A stretch of 15,786 nucleotides of DNA from Coriobacteriia bacterium (GCA_003150175.1 QAKZ01000027.1:1-15786); one strand, 5' to 3'; shown: positions 1 to 7,461, counted from the stretch's first letter. Numbers and translations: made by a program. The notes: generated by a model from the letters alone, not told the origin.

Positions 1-2522
1 GTCAGCATGCTCTCGACGAACCAGCCGGCCTGGAACGTGCCGACGAACAAGGCCTGGCTGGCAGCGTCGAGCGCGCCCCAGGCGCTGCCCGCGACGGCGG
101 GGCACACGACCCAGAACAGACCTGCGAAGGTGAGGATGTCGAAGACCGAGCTTAGGGGCCCGAAGGCGACCATGAAGCGACGCACCGAGGCGGTGTCCCA
201 GCGGCGCGGGCGCGCGATCGCCTCGTCGTCCACGTTGTCCCAGGGCACGGCCGTGCAGGTGAGGTCGTAGATCAGGTTGAGCAGCAGCAGCTGCACCGCC
301 GTCATGGGGAGGAACGGGAGGAAGAGCGCCGCGACCAGGACGGAGAAGATGTTCCCGAAGTTTGAGCTCACCGTCATCTTCACGTACTTGATCATGTTCG
401 CGTAGGTCCTGCGGCCGCACTCGATGCCGTGCTCGAGGACCATGAGGTCCTTCTCGAGCAGGATGATGTCGGCGGCCTCGCGCGCGACGTCGACGGCGGA
501 GTCCACGGAGATCCCGCAGTCGCTCTCGCGCATGGCGGCGGCGTCGTTCACGCCGTCGCCCATGTACGCGACGGCATGGCCGAGCCCGCGCAGCGCGGAG
601 ACGACGCGCGCCTTCTGGGCGGGGGAGAGCTTGGCGAAGATGCTCACCTCCTGGACGGCGGCGGCGAGCTGCCCGTCGTCCATGGCCTCGACCTCGTTGC
701 CGTCGAGGACGCGCTCGGCGGGGATGCCGATCGCGCGGCAGACGTGCGTCGCGACGCGCGGGGAGTCGCCGGTGAGGACCTTCGTGGCCACGCCGTGGGC
801 CGCGAGGGCGCGGACGGCGGCCGCGGAGCTCTCCTTGGGCGGATCGAGGAAGGCGAGGTAGCCGATGAGGACCATGTCGCGCTCGTCCTCGACGGTGAGC
901 GAGCCGGTTCCCGCGGGCTCGTCCTTGCGGGCCACGCCGAGCACGCGCATACCCTCGTCCGCGAGCGCCGCGCCCTGCTCGACGACGTGCGCGACCAGCT
1001 CGCCGGCGAGCGGCAGCACCCGCCCGTCGACCTCGACCTCGGTGCACACGGCGAGCACCTCCTCGAGGGCGCCCTTGGTCACCATGCGGGTGCGGCCGTC
1101 CGCGTCGCCCACGACGACCGAGAGGCGCCTGCGCTCGAAGTCGAACGGCAGCTCGTCGATGCTGTGGTAGCGGCAGGCGAGCTCCTCGGCGGTGACGGCG
1201 GTCCCGTTGGTCACGGCGCCGACCTCGTCGGTGCCCTCGGCGAGGGCCCGCTCCACGATCGCGGCGTCCACGAGGTTCTTCACGCCGGTCGAGAAATAGC
1301 TGTTGAGAAACGCGTAGCGCAGCACGCGCGCGTCCTCGCGGCCGTTGACGTCGAGGTGGCGCTCGAGCACGATGCGGTCCTCGGTGAGGGTGCCCGTCTT
1401 GTCCGTGCACAGAACGTCGACGGCGCCGAGGTCCTGGATGGCGTCGAGGCGCTTGACGATCACGTGGTCGCGGCTGAGGTCGACCGCGCCCTTGCCGAGG
1501 CAGGTGGTCACGAGCATGGGCAGCATCTCGGGCGTGAGCCCGACCGCAACGGACAGCGAGAAGAGCAGCGCGGAGACCCAGTCGCCCTTGGTGACGCCCG
1601 AGATCACGAAGACGATGGGCAGCATGACGACCATGAGGCGCATGAGCAGGCGACTCGTCGACTTGATGCCGGCGTCGAAGGAGGTCTCGCGCTTGCGCCC
1701 GGTGAGCGTGCCCGTTGCCTCGCCGAACATCGTGCGGGCGCCCGTGGCCACGACGACGCCGCGCGCGTTGCCCGAGATCACGGTGGAGCCCATGAAGGCG
1801 ATGTCCTCGAGGTCGGTGAGGGAGGATGCCTCCGCCTGCGCCGCCGTGCCGAGCTCTGCGCGCTTCTCGACGGGCTCGGACTCTCCGGTGAGCGACGCCT
1901 GGCTCACAAAGAGATCGCGCGCGGCAAAGATACGCAGGTCGGCGGGCACGACGTCGCCGGACGAGAGATGCACGACGTCCCCGACGACGATCTCGTCGAT
2001 GGGGGTCTCGTTGCCGCCGTCGCCGTCGCGCTCGACCTCGGCGCAGGACTCGACCATCTCGGCCAGGGCCTCGGCGGCGACGGTGCTCTTCTCGTCCTGA
2101 ACGAAGCGCAGCACGCCCGAGACGAGGACCATCGCGCCGATGATCAGCGGGGTCGAGAGGTCGCGGTCGCCGCCGGAGGCGAACACCCAGTCGGTGAGGA
2201 CCGAGACCGCGGCGATGAAGACGAGGATGTAGGTGAAGGGGTCGGCGAACGCGGCGAGGAAGCGCAGGGGCATCGGGCGCTTGGCCGCCTGGGCCATGGC
2301 GTTCGTGCCGTAGAACTCGCGGGCGCGCTCGACCTGGTCGGCGGCGAGGCCCTCCTCGCGGCTGCCGAGCTCGGCGAACAGCTCGTCTCGGCCGGCCGCA
2401 GCAGCGTGGCGCAGCCAGTCCTGCTGGGCCGCGGGGCGCGAGCTCTTCTTTGTGCTCCTCTGGGGGTTGGTGTTCCTGGCGTCGACGGCGCCCATACGGG
2501 CAAAGAGGTTGCGCAGCGTCAT
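1..2522 (-). CDS. mgtA: Magnesium-translocating P-type ATPase (MgtA/MgtB type), 3' end outside window
   Basis: Inner-membrane P-type ATPase of subclass IIIB that imports Mg2+ at the cost of ATP. The visible 840 residues hold every signature: the TGES actuator loop (T212), the M4 motif LTPEMLPM (329-336) typical of MgtA/MgtB, the phosphorylated Asp in DKTGTLT (D374, close to the equivalent Asp of E. coli MgtA), TGDSPRVA in the nucleotide/phosphorylation region, and the hinge motif GDGVND (655-660). Family members are about 900 residues, so roughly 55 C-terminal residues with the last membrane helices lie beyond base 1. The start is the ATG at 2522-2520 with GTGAGG a few bases upstream. The N-terminus is a basic cytosolic tail of about 60 residues. 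Transcription probably starts far upstream (near 2765), giving a long structured leader with a small ORF and a terminator-like hairpin. Identification is secure; MgtA versus MgtB is not separable here. Confidence 0.96.
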   Translation of the reverse strand, partial: MTLRNLFARMGAVDARNTNPQRSTKKSSRPAAQQDWLRHAAAAGRDELFAELGSREEGLAADQVERAREFYGTNAMAQAAKRPMPLRFLAAFADPFTYILVFIAAVSVLTDWVFASGGDRDLSTPLIIGAMVLVSGVLRFVQDEKSTVAAEALAEMVESCAEVERDGDGGNETPIDEIVVGDVVHLSSGDVVPADLRIFAARDLFVSQASLTGESEPVEKRAELGTAAQAEASSLTDLEDIAFMGSTVISGNARGVVVATGARTMFGEATGTLTGRKRETSFDAGIKSTSRLLMRLMVVMLPIVFVISGVTKGDWVSALLFSLSVAVGLTPEMLPMLVTTCLGKGAVDLSRDHVIVKRLDAIQDLGAVDVLCTDKTGTLTEDRIVLERHLDVNGREDARVLRYAFLNSYFSTGVKNLVDAAIVERALAEGTDEVGAVTNGTAVTAEELACRYHSIDELPFDFERRRLSVVVGDADGRTRMVTKGALEEVLAVCTEVEVDGRVLPLAGELVAHVVEQGAALADEGMRVLGVARKDEPAGTGSLTVEDERDMVLIGYLAFLDPPKESSAAAVRALAAHGVATKVLTGDSPRVATHVCRAIGIPAERVLDGNEVEAMDDGQLAAAVQEVSIFAKLSPAQKARVVSALRGLGHAVAYMGDGVNDAAAMRESDCGISVDSAVDVAREAADIILLEKDLMVLEHGIECGRRTYANMIKYVKMTVSSNFGNIFSVLVAALFLPFLPMTAVQLLLLNLIYDLTCTAVPWDNVDDEAIARPRRWDTASVRRFMVAFGPLSSVFDILTFAGLFWVVCPAVAGSAWGALDAASQALFVGTFQAGWFVESML

Positions 2523-2548
2523 GGCGCACCTCACAATCCCGGGATACG

Positions 2549-2579
2549 AAATAAGGCCCCCGGCGCGAGGCCGGGAGCC
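2549..2579 (-). terminator. Terminator-like hairpin between small ORF and mgtA (possible attenuator)
   Basis: On the minus strand GGCTCCCGGC pairs with GCCGGGGGCC around a 5-base loop (CTCGC): 10 pairs with one G-U. It is followed by TTATTT. It sits about 27 bases before the mgtA start, after the small ORF, which is the usual place for an attenuator. The U-tract is short and interrupted, so partial read-through is expected. Confidence 0.6.
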
Positions 2580-2618
2580 CTTGGAGGCACATCATGTGCG
2601 TGCGCCGCCGGTGTGCGG

Positions 2619-2720
2619 CTAGGCGCGACGGGTGCTCGCCATCCCGAGGGCGGGCACCTCCTCCACGGACTGCGGAATCAAGTGTTTGCGACTGTGACTG
2701 TGACTCGAGCCTTCGGACAT
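2619..2720 (-). CDS. Candidate 33-aa leader ORF upstream of mgtA
   Basis: A short ORF begins with ATG (2720-2718) behind a strong Shine-Dalgarno, GAGGAGG, and ends at TAG (2621-2619), 96 bases before mgtA. The product starts MSEGSSHSHSRKHLIPQ and ends MASTRRA. It is rich in Ser and His near the N-terminus (three His within residues 7-13) and has VEEVP at 19-23. It has no membrane segment and I recognise no family. The 13 bases from Shine-Dalgarno through ATG (GAGGTGCGCCATG) are repeated exactly at the mgtA start. Its stop codon lies in the side of a predicted hairpin, and a terminator-like hairpin follows. By analogy with the mgtL/mgtP leader ORFs of enterobacterial Mg2+ transporters it could couple translation to mgtA expression, but it has no visible sequence similarity to MgtL. 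That it is translated is inference from the ribosome-binding site and position. Confidence 0.55.
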   Translation of the reverse strand: MSEGSSHSHSRKHLIPQSVEEVPALGMASTRRA

Positions 2721-2771
2721 GGCGCACCTCCTCGATGCTGTGGGCGTTGCCCCGCGTATGAACGGTTTGGG

Positions 2772-2799
2772 ACTATAGCAGAGTCTACCCGGATGAGAA
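2772..2799 (-). promoter_or_regulatory. Probable sigma70-type promoter of the mgtA leader
   Basis: The -10 is TATAGT (2777-2772), preceded by TGC, so an extended -10. The -35-like TTCTCA (2799-2794) lies 16 bases upstream. The expected start is near 2765. The -35 lies 19 bases past the brnA stop codon and no terminator is seen between them, so read-through from the toxin-antitoxin operon is also possible. Confidence 0.5.
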
Positions 2800-2817
2800 T
2801 GTAAGGGATTCGTAATC

Positions 2818-3090
2818 TTACGCGGCGGGAGGGTTCTCCTCCGCGTCGGGCCGATGGCCGGGATGGGCGTCCGCCCAGTCCACGAGGATGGTGTTGATCA
2901 TCGCGGAGCGCGAGATCGCGCGACGGTCCGCCTCCTCGTCGAGGCGATACAGCAGCCACTCGGGGATGTTGACCGAGAAGCGCGCCTTCTCGTTGCTGCA
3001 CCAAATGGGGTTGTCCCAGTCGGTGCAGTCGTCGAGGTCATCCCCCTGGTCGAGGCGGTCCTCAAGCTCTTTGATCGTTATATCGCTCAT
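2818..3090 (-). CDS. brnA: Ribbon-helix-helix antitoxin, BrnA-like
   Basis: A 90-residue acidic protein whose middle and C-terminus (about 36-77, from ARFSVNIPEWLLYRLDEEAD to MINTILVDWADA) is a ribbon-helix-helix DNA-binding domain of the CopG/MetJ type: a short strand with alternating hydrophobic residues, then two helices. The acidic N-terminal region (1-30, LEDRLDQGDDLDDCTDWD) is likely the part that wraps the toxin. It starts at ATG 3090, inside the end of the toxin gene in another frame (29-base overlap), with AAAGG as a weak ribosome-binding site, so translation is probably coupled to brnT. In BrnTA systems the antitoxin neutralises the BrnT ribonuclease and represses the shared promoter; an inverted repeat at that promoter fits. 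The assignment rests on the neighbouring BrnT-like protein plus the fold; a generic CopG antitoxin is the alternative name. Confidence 0.82.
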   Translation of the reverse strand: MSDITIKELEDRLDQGDDLDDCTDWDNPIWCSNEKARFSVNIPEWLLYRLDEEADRRAISRSAMINTILVDWADAHPGHRPDAEENPPAA

Positions 3091-3337
3091 ACATCTGCCT
3101 TTCTTTTGGCGAGGAATGGCGGGCGGAGATGATCCGCCTCGTCCCGTGGCGGTCCGCGTAGATCACGGTGAGATACTCGCCCCTGATCCGGGCGACGGCG
3201 CGGAATCTCTTCTCGCCGTTCGCGTTGCTCGCGAACGCGATGCAGCTCCCCGCGAGGACCTCCGCAGCCTCCTCGAATGTCACGCCGCGCTTCTCTTCGT
3301 TCACCCGTGCCTTGTCTTTGTCCCAGAGGATTCTCAT
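3062..3337 (-). CDS. brnT: BrnT-family ribonuclease toxin (DUF497)
   Basis: A 91-residue basic protein with the BrnT/DUF497 pattern: N-terminal ILWDKDKARVNEEKRGVTFEEA, a central RFRAVARIRGEYLTVIYADR strand region, and RRIISARHSSPKERQMYE at the C-terminus. BrnT toxins have a RelE-like fold and inhibit translation by cutting RNA; the antitoxin is the overlapping downstream gene. The start is ATG 3337. GAGGT lies about 6 bases upstream, but the strong promoter TTGACA-N17-TAGAAT at 3377-3349 predicts a transcript starting near 3342, which would leave this Shine-Dalgarno outside or at the very edge of the mRNA. Toxin first, antitoxin second is the normal order for BrnTA. It lies directly downstream of two unrecognised genes. 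Confidence 0.88.
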   Translation of the reverse strand: MRILWDKDKARVNEEKRGVTFEEAAEVLAGSCIAFASNANGEKRFRAVARIRGEYLTVIYADRHGTRRIISARHSSPKERQMYERYNDQRA

Positions 3338-3348
3338 TAGACGACCTC

Positions 3349-3377
3349 ATTCTATGGTGGCGCGAAACTGGTGTCAA
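3349..3377 (-). promoter_or_regulatory. Promoter of the brnT-brnA operon
   Basis: A perfect -35 TTGACA (3377-3372), a 17-base spacer and -10 TAGAAT (3354-3349). It is the best sigma70 match noticed in the window. The predicted start (about 3342) is only about 5 bases before the brnT ATG. Confidence 0.75.
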
Positions 3378-3389
3378 ATACGCACCACC
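3356..3389. promoter_or_regulatory. Inverted repeat over the brnT promoter, candidate BrnA operator
   Basis: GGTGGCGCG (3356-3364) and CGCACCACC (3381-3389) are inverted copies with one mismatch (8 of 9), separated by 16 bases. The -35 hexamer lies in the spacer. Ribbon-helix-helix antitoxins usually bind such dyads to autorepress. The distal arm touches the stop codon of the upstream gene. No T-run follows, so a terminator is less likely. Confidence 0.5.
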
Positions 3390-4048
3390 TAGGCATTGAC
3401 CACAAGCCGATACGAATCCTCGAGCAGGTAGTTGTTGATGTTGTCCTCGCCGGCGCAGGCGCCGTCCATAAAGAGGTCGACGTAGGGCACGCCCGTCACG
3501 TCGATGCCGTTGAGCTCGCGGCAACCGAGCCCGATGGCGGTCGCCTGCGCGTATCCTCCCTGGTAGCGCCCCTCGATCCTGCGGAAGTCGCTGTAGACCC
3601 AGACCTTGTCGCCGACCGAGAGCTCGGCCGGCCTCACCTGCGGCGCGTCGAGGAACGCCCCGAGCTGCTCGCTGGCGGGCTGGCGGCGGTCGATGGCGCG
3701 GAGCGCGGGCAGCGGCTCACCGGGCGGGATGTCCCTGCACCCCTCGGGAGGAGGGAGCTGCCTGACGATCCGCCAGCCCTCGATGACGTAGACGCCGTTG
3801 TCGAGCCCGGGCGTCATCTGCTCGTCCGTGGTGTAGGGCACGATGCCGACCGAGAGCGCCCCGCCGAAGAAGTTCCCGATGACCTGCGCGAGCCTGGCGA
3901 ACCCGTACGCCGGGTCCTCCGAGGGCGGACGGTAGCGCTTGAGCCCGCAGTAAGTGAGGAAGGGCTCGACATAGTTGCGCGAGCCGTTCCAATGGAGATA
4001 AACCCCGAGCTTTCGCTCGGGCGTGGTGATGATCGCCCTGTTTCCCAT
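3389..4048 (-). CDS. Conserved hypothetical protein, 219 aa, 'MGNRA..T' family
   Basis: No function is known to me. The N-terminus MGNRAIIT followed by GVYLHWNGSRNYVEPFLTYC and FARLAQVIGNFFGG resembles a family of hypothetical proteins I associate with mobile elements and gut Firmicutes/Actinobacteria; this is recollection, not a search. The second half has VGDKVWVYSDFRRIEGRYQGGY (about 145-166), which looks like a small beta-barrel, and ends in an acidic ENINNYLLEDSYRLVVNA. No signal peptide or membrane segment is seen, so it is probably cytosolic. The ATG at 4048 follows the previous stop (4058) by 9 bases, so it is probably in one operon with that gene. Its stop codon touches the BrnT operator-like repeat. 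It could be part of an accessory cassette with the TA pair. Confidence 0.78.
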   Translation of the reverse strand: MGNRAIITTPERKLGVYLHWNGSRNYVEPFLTYCGLKRYRPPSEDPAYGFARLAQVIGNFFGGALSVGIVPYTTDEQMTPGLDNGVYVIEGWRIVRQLPPPEGCRDIPPGEPLPALRAIDRRQPASEQLGAFLDAPQVRPAELSVGDKVWVYSDFRRIEGRYQGGYAQATAIGLGCRELNGIDVTGVPYVDLFMDGACAGEDNINNYLLEDSYRLVVNA

Positions 4049-4057
4049 GACGGCCCC

Positions 4058-4765
4058 CTATGCGGTGATGCCGGGGACATGGGGCAGCCCGAGGACCTCG
4101 TCGAGCTGCCGCTGCCAGCTCTCCGGCACTCGGTTCGCGTCCGGCAGCTCCCTCGAGTAGCGCACAAGCGCGTCTGCGCCCGAGACGACGCCGCTGTGGG
4201 CGAACTCGTGGGCGGACTCGCGGATGTCGCCGATGAGGGAGGGATCCATCTCGTCCTCGAGGTGGATGAACTTGCTGTCCGTCACGATCGCGCCCTTGAA
4301 GGGGAGCAACGTCAGGAGGGCGAGAGAGGGGACGGCGCGGACGTGGCGGTCGGCGGGCGCCTCGAGCCTCTCGACGCAGAACAGCGCGTCGCGGTTCATG
4401 GCGAGGATGTGGTCCTCGGCTGCGCGCACGATGATGAAAACGTCGCGCAGGGCATAGCGCCAGGGCGCGGCGACGTCGAGCTGCTCCTCCGGGACCTCGT
4501 AGGGGTTGCGCTCGACGTACTCGCCGACGAGAACGCGGTCGAGCCAGAGCCGGTCGCTGACGCGGCCCTCGTCGTCGAGCTCCTCGCGCGACTCGCTGCA
4601 CAAGGTGACCTTGTCGCGCTCCACCAGGCGCAGTCGCTCGTTCGCGTAGGTGAGGACGCCGTCGAGCGTTCGGTAAAAGAGGTCCGCGTCGTCCCACGTG
4701 AACTCCTCGTGCTCCGACTGGATGAAGACCGCGAGCTCATCGCCCTTCTCGATGCAAAAACTCAT
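4058..4765 (-). CDS. Hypothetical protein, 235 aa
   Basis: Not recognised. An acidic soluble protein starting MSFCIEKGDELAVFIQSEHEEF. The middle contains a long charged stretch (SESREELDDEGRVSDRLWLD, about 58-77), a strand-like ALRDVFIIVRAAEDHILAMN region and a hydrophobic ALLTLLPFKGAIVTDSKF patch too short and polar to be a clear membrane anchor. The C-terminus has SAHEFAHSGVVSGADALVRYSRELP. HEFAH only loosely resembles a metalloprotease HExxH (the fifth residue is H but the Glu is followed by F-A), so it may be chance. It starts at ATG 4765 with GGGAG 6 bases upstream and is followed by the 219-aa gene after 9 bases. A palindrome lies at its probable transcription start, suggesting a dedicated repressor. 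Confidence 0.75.
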   Translation of the reverse strand: MSFCIEKGDELAVFIQSEHEEFTWDDADLFYRTLDGVLTYANERLRLVERDKVTLCSESREELDDEGRVSDRLWLDRVLVGEYVERNPYEVPEEQLDVAAPWRYALRDVFIIVRAAEDHILAMNRDALFCVERLEAPADRHVRAVPSLALLTLLPFKGAIVTDSKFIHLEDEMDPSLIGDIRESAHEFAHSGVVSGADALVRYSRELPDANRVPESWQRQLDEVLGLPHVPGITA

Positions 4766-4819
4766 GATTGCTCCCTTCGTCGCGGCTTGCGGTGCGGCGA
4801 TGGTAGCGGAAGGGCTCCT

Positions 4820-4867
4820 TACCGGGAGCTTCCCGGTACCTTACAGGTGCCTTCCTGCGCAGCTCAA
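4820..4867 (-). promoter_or_regulatory. Promoter with perfect palindrome at the start site (unknown two-gene operon)
   Basis: TACCGGGA, GCT, TCCCGGTA (4820-4838) is a perfect 8-bp inverted repeat. Just upstream for minus-strand transcription lies -35-like TTGAGC (4867-4862), 18 bases, then -10-like TAAGGT (4843-4838). The start would fall near 4831, inside the palindrome, as expected for a repressor operator or a 5'-end stem-loop. The -10 match is weak. Confidence 0.4.
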
Positions 4868-5051
4868 AGGAGAGCGGGAGCTATATGATTAAATTAGTAA
4901 TGCGCAGACGGCGGCATTGCGCCGGTGAGCGGCAAAAGTGCGCGCGCCAGCGGCGCCCCGCGTGCCGGATGGCGTCGTTTTCGGCGCGAGTTTTCGACAA
5001 TGCGCAGCTCAGCGATCCGACGCGGTCCGATCCCGCCTGCGTGCAGGGCCG
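4868..5051. other. Intergenic region between nrdG and the unknown operon; no gene seen
   Basis: Downstream of nrdG. I find no intrinsic terminator for nrdG: there is no stem followed by a T-run on the minus strand. An AT-rich patch (4881-4901) stands out in otherwise GC-rich DNA. A plus-strand reading frame opens at 4885 but is arginine-rich and runs into antisense nrdG, so it is not believed. No tRNA or other structured RNA is recognised. Confidence 0.5.
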
Positions 5052-5624
5052 CTACCCCTCGAGCGTGTGCGTCGAGAAGACCGGGTCGTCCGCCCACTCC
5101 ACGACGCCGCCCGCGGACTCGAGCGTCGCGGGGACGTCGATGATGCGCTGGTTGCGCGACCCGCGGAAGCGCAGCGTGATGTCGTGCTCCGCCTTGACGA
5201 AGGGGCCGTCCACGAGCACGTCAAGGGTGTCGAGGATCCGGTCGGTCACCTCGCCGAGGTTCCAGGCGCCGCCGGGCGCGAGCTGCTCCCAGGTGTGGCC
5301 GGAGTACATCCAGATGGTCTTCGCGCGCTTCTCGCCGCGGGGGAAGCGGTCGCGGACGCGCTCGAGGAAGCCGACGAGCCCCTCCTGGTTCTCCGGCTCC
5401 ATCGGCTCGCCGCCGAGCACCGAGAGGCCCGATATGTAGTCGGGCTCGAGCGACTCGATGATGGAGTCGGCGACCGCGTCGTCGAACGGCTTGCCTGCGC
5501 GGAAATCCCAGGCCACCTCGTTGAAGCACTCGGGGCAGTGCAAGCGGCAGCCCGAGACGAACAGCGTCGTCCGGACGCCGACGCCGTTGGCTATGTCGCA
5601 ATGCTTGATCTCCGCGTAATTCAT
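5052..5624 (-). CDS. nrdG: Anaerobic ribonucleoside-triphosphate reductase activating protein
   Basis: A radical-SAM enzyme that uses a 4Fe-4S cluster and S-adenosylmethionine to make the glycyl radical on NrdD, enabling oxygen-free deoxynucleotide synthesis. The 190-residue protein has the cluster motif CRLHCPEC (C26, C30, C33) within FVSGC...CFN and the SAM-binding GGEPM (71-75), as in NrdG/PFL-activase relatives, and the usual short length. The start chosen is ATG 5624 (MNYAEIKHCD, matching family N-termini) with AAGGGA about 7 bases upstream; a longer upstream reading frame lacks support. nrdD is normally adjacent, yet here the upstream neighbour is divergent ettA and the downstream neighbour an unknown operon, so nrdD must be elsewhere. 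The promoter overlaps that of ettA. Confidence 0.93.
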   Translation of the reverse strand: MNYAEIKHCDIANGVGVRTTLFVSGCRLHCPECFNEVAWDFRAGKPFDDAVADSIIESLEPDYISGLSVLGGEPMEPENQEGLVGFLERVRDRFPRGEKRAKTIWMYSGHTWEQLAPGGAWNLGEVTDRILDTLDVLVDGPFVKAEHDITLRFRGSRNQRIIDVPATLESAGGVVEWADDPVFSTHTLEG

Positions 5625-5649
5625 GTCGGTCCCTTCTTGGCAAATGGCA

Positions 5650-5697
5650 TTCAAGTATATGCCTCGGGTACTATAAAAGAGTTGAATCGATCCACAA
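5650..5697. promoter_or_regulatory. Overlapping divergent promoters of nrdG (-) and ettA (+)
   Basis: Plus strand: TTCAAG (5650-5655), 16 bases, TATAAA (5672-5677), driving ettA. Minus strand: TTGTGG (5697-5692), 16 bases, TATAGT (5675-5670), driving nrdG. The two -10 elements share bases 5672-5675, so the promoters should exclude each other. The -35 elements are weak. No NrdR box is recognised. Confidence 0.5.
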
Positions 5698-5730
5698 AGG
5701 TTGAACCAGTCCGACCAGGAGGGAAGTTCC

Positions 5731-7410
<1,680 letters not shown>

Positions 7411-7461
7411 CGAATAGTCCGACGATCCGGCCCATCACCGGTTGACAACGGCCTAACATGG

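Larger units (their letters stand above)
2523..2764 (-). promoter_or_regulatory. Structured 5' leader of mgtA (candidate cis-regulatory RNA)
   Basis: Between the likely transcription start (about 2765) and mgtA the minus-strand RNA can fold into four successive hairpins. The first is 2658-2631 (GGTGC and CGCC against GGCG and GCACC), inside the small ORF. The second is 2626-2602 (GCGCC, bulged UA, GCCG, loop CACAC, CGGC, GGCGC), containing the small ORF's stop codon. The third is 2599-2587 (GCACA, loop UGA, UGUGC), and the fourth is the terminator-like stem 2579-2555. The segment GGCGCAC (2606-2600) is complementary to GUGCGCC in both ribosome-binding regions (2727-2721 for the small ORF, 2529-2523 for mgtA). 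I do not see a recognisable M-box. Foldings are by eye and energies were not computed. Confidence 0.5.

Noticed and set aside
2549..2764. M-box (ykoK) magnesium riboswitch upstream of mgtA
   Set aside because: I could not recognise the conserved M-box core; the leader instead shows a small ORF and simple hairpins. A covariance-model search would decide.
429..2804. A 791-codon plus-strand open frame antisense to mgtA
   Set aside because: Its composition (Ala/Gly/Glu/Val/His/Asp/Arg-rich, no domains) is the expected reverse-strand shadow of a GC-rich gene; the minus-strand mgtA has every P-type ATPase motif.
4140..4170. HEFAH in the 235-aa protein as a zinc-protease HExxH motif
   Set aside because: A five-residue match in an otherwise unrelated acidic protein, with no downstream third ligand recognised.
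3371..4888. A 505-codon plus-strand frame covering the unknown two-gene operon
   Set aside because: Shadow-like composition (Val, Arg, Asp, Glu, Leu repeats). The two minus-strand genes have proper ribosome-binding sites, tight spacing and normal protein character.
4885..5439. A plus-strand frame starting at ATG 4885 with AAAGGAG 12 bases upstream
   Set aside because: Arginine/serine-rich product with no fold, running antisense through most of nrdG; the ribosome-binding match is poorly spaced.
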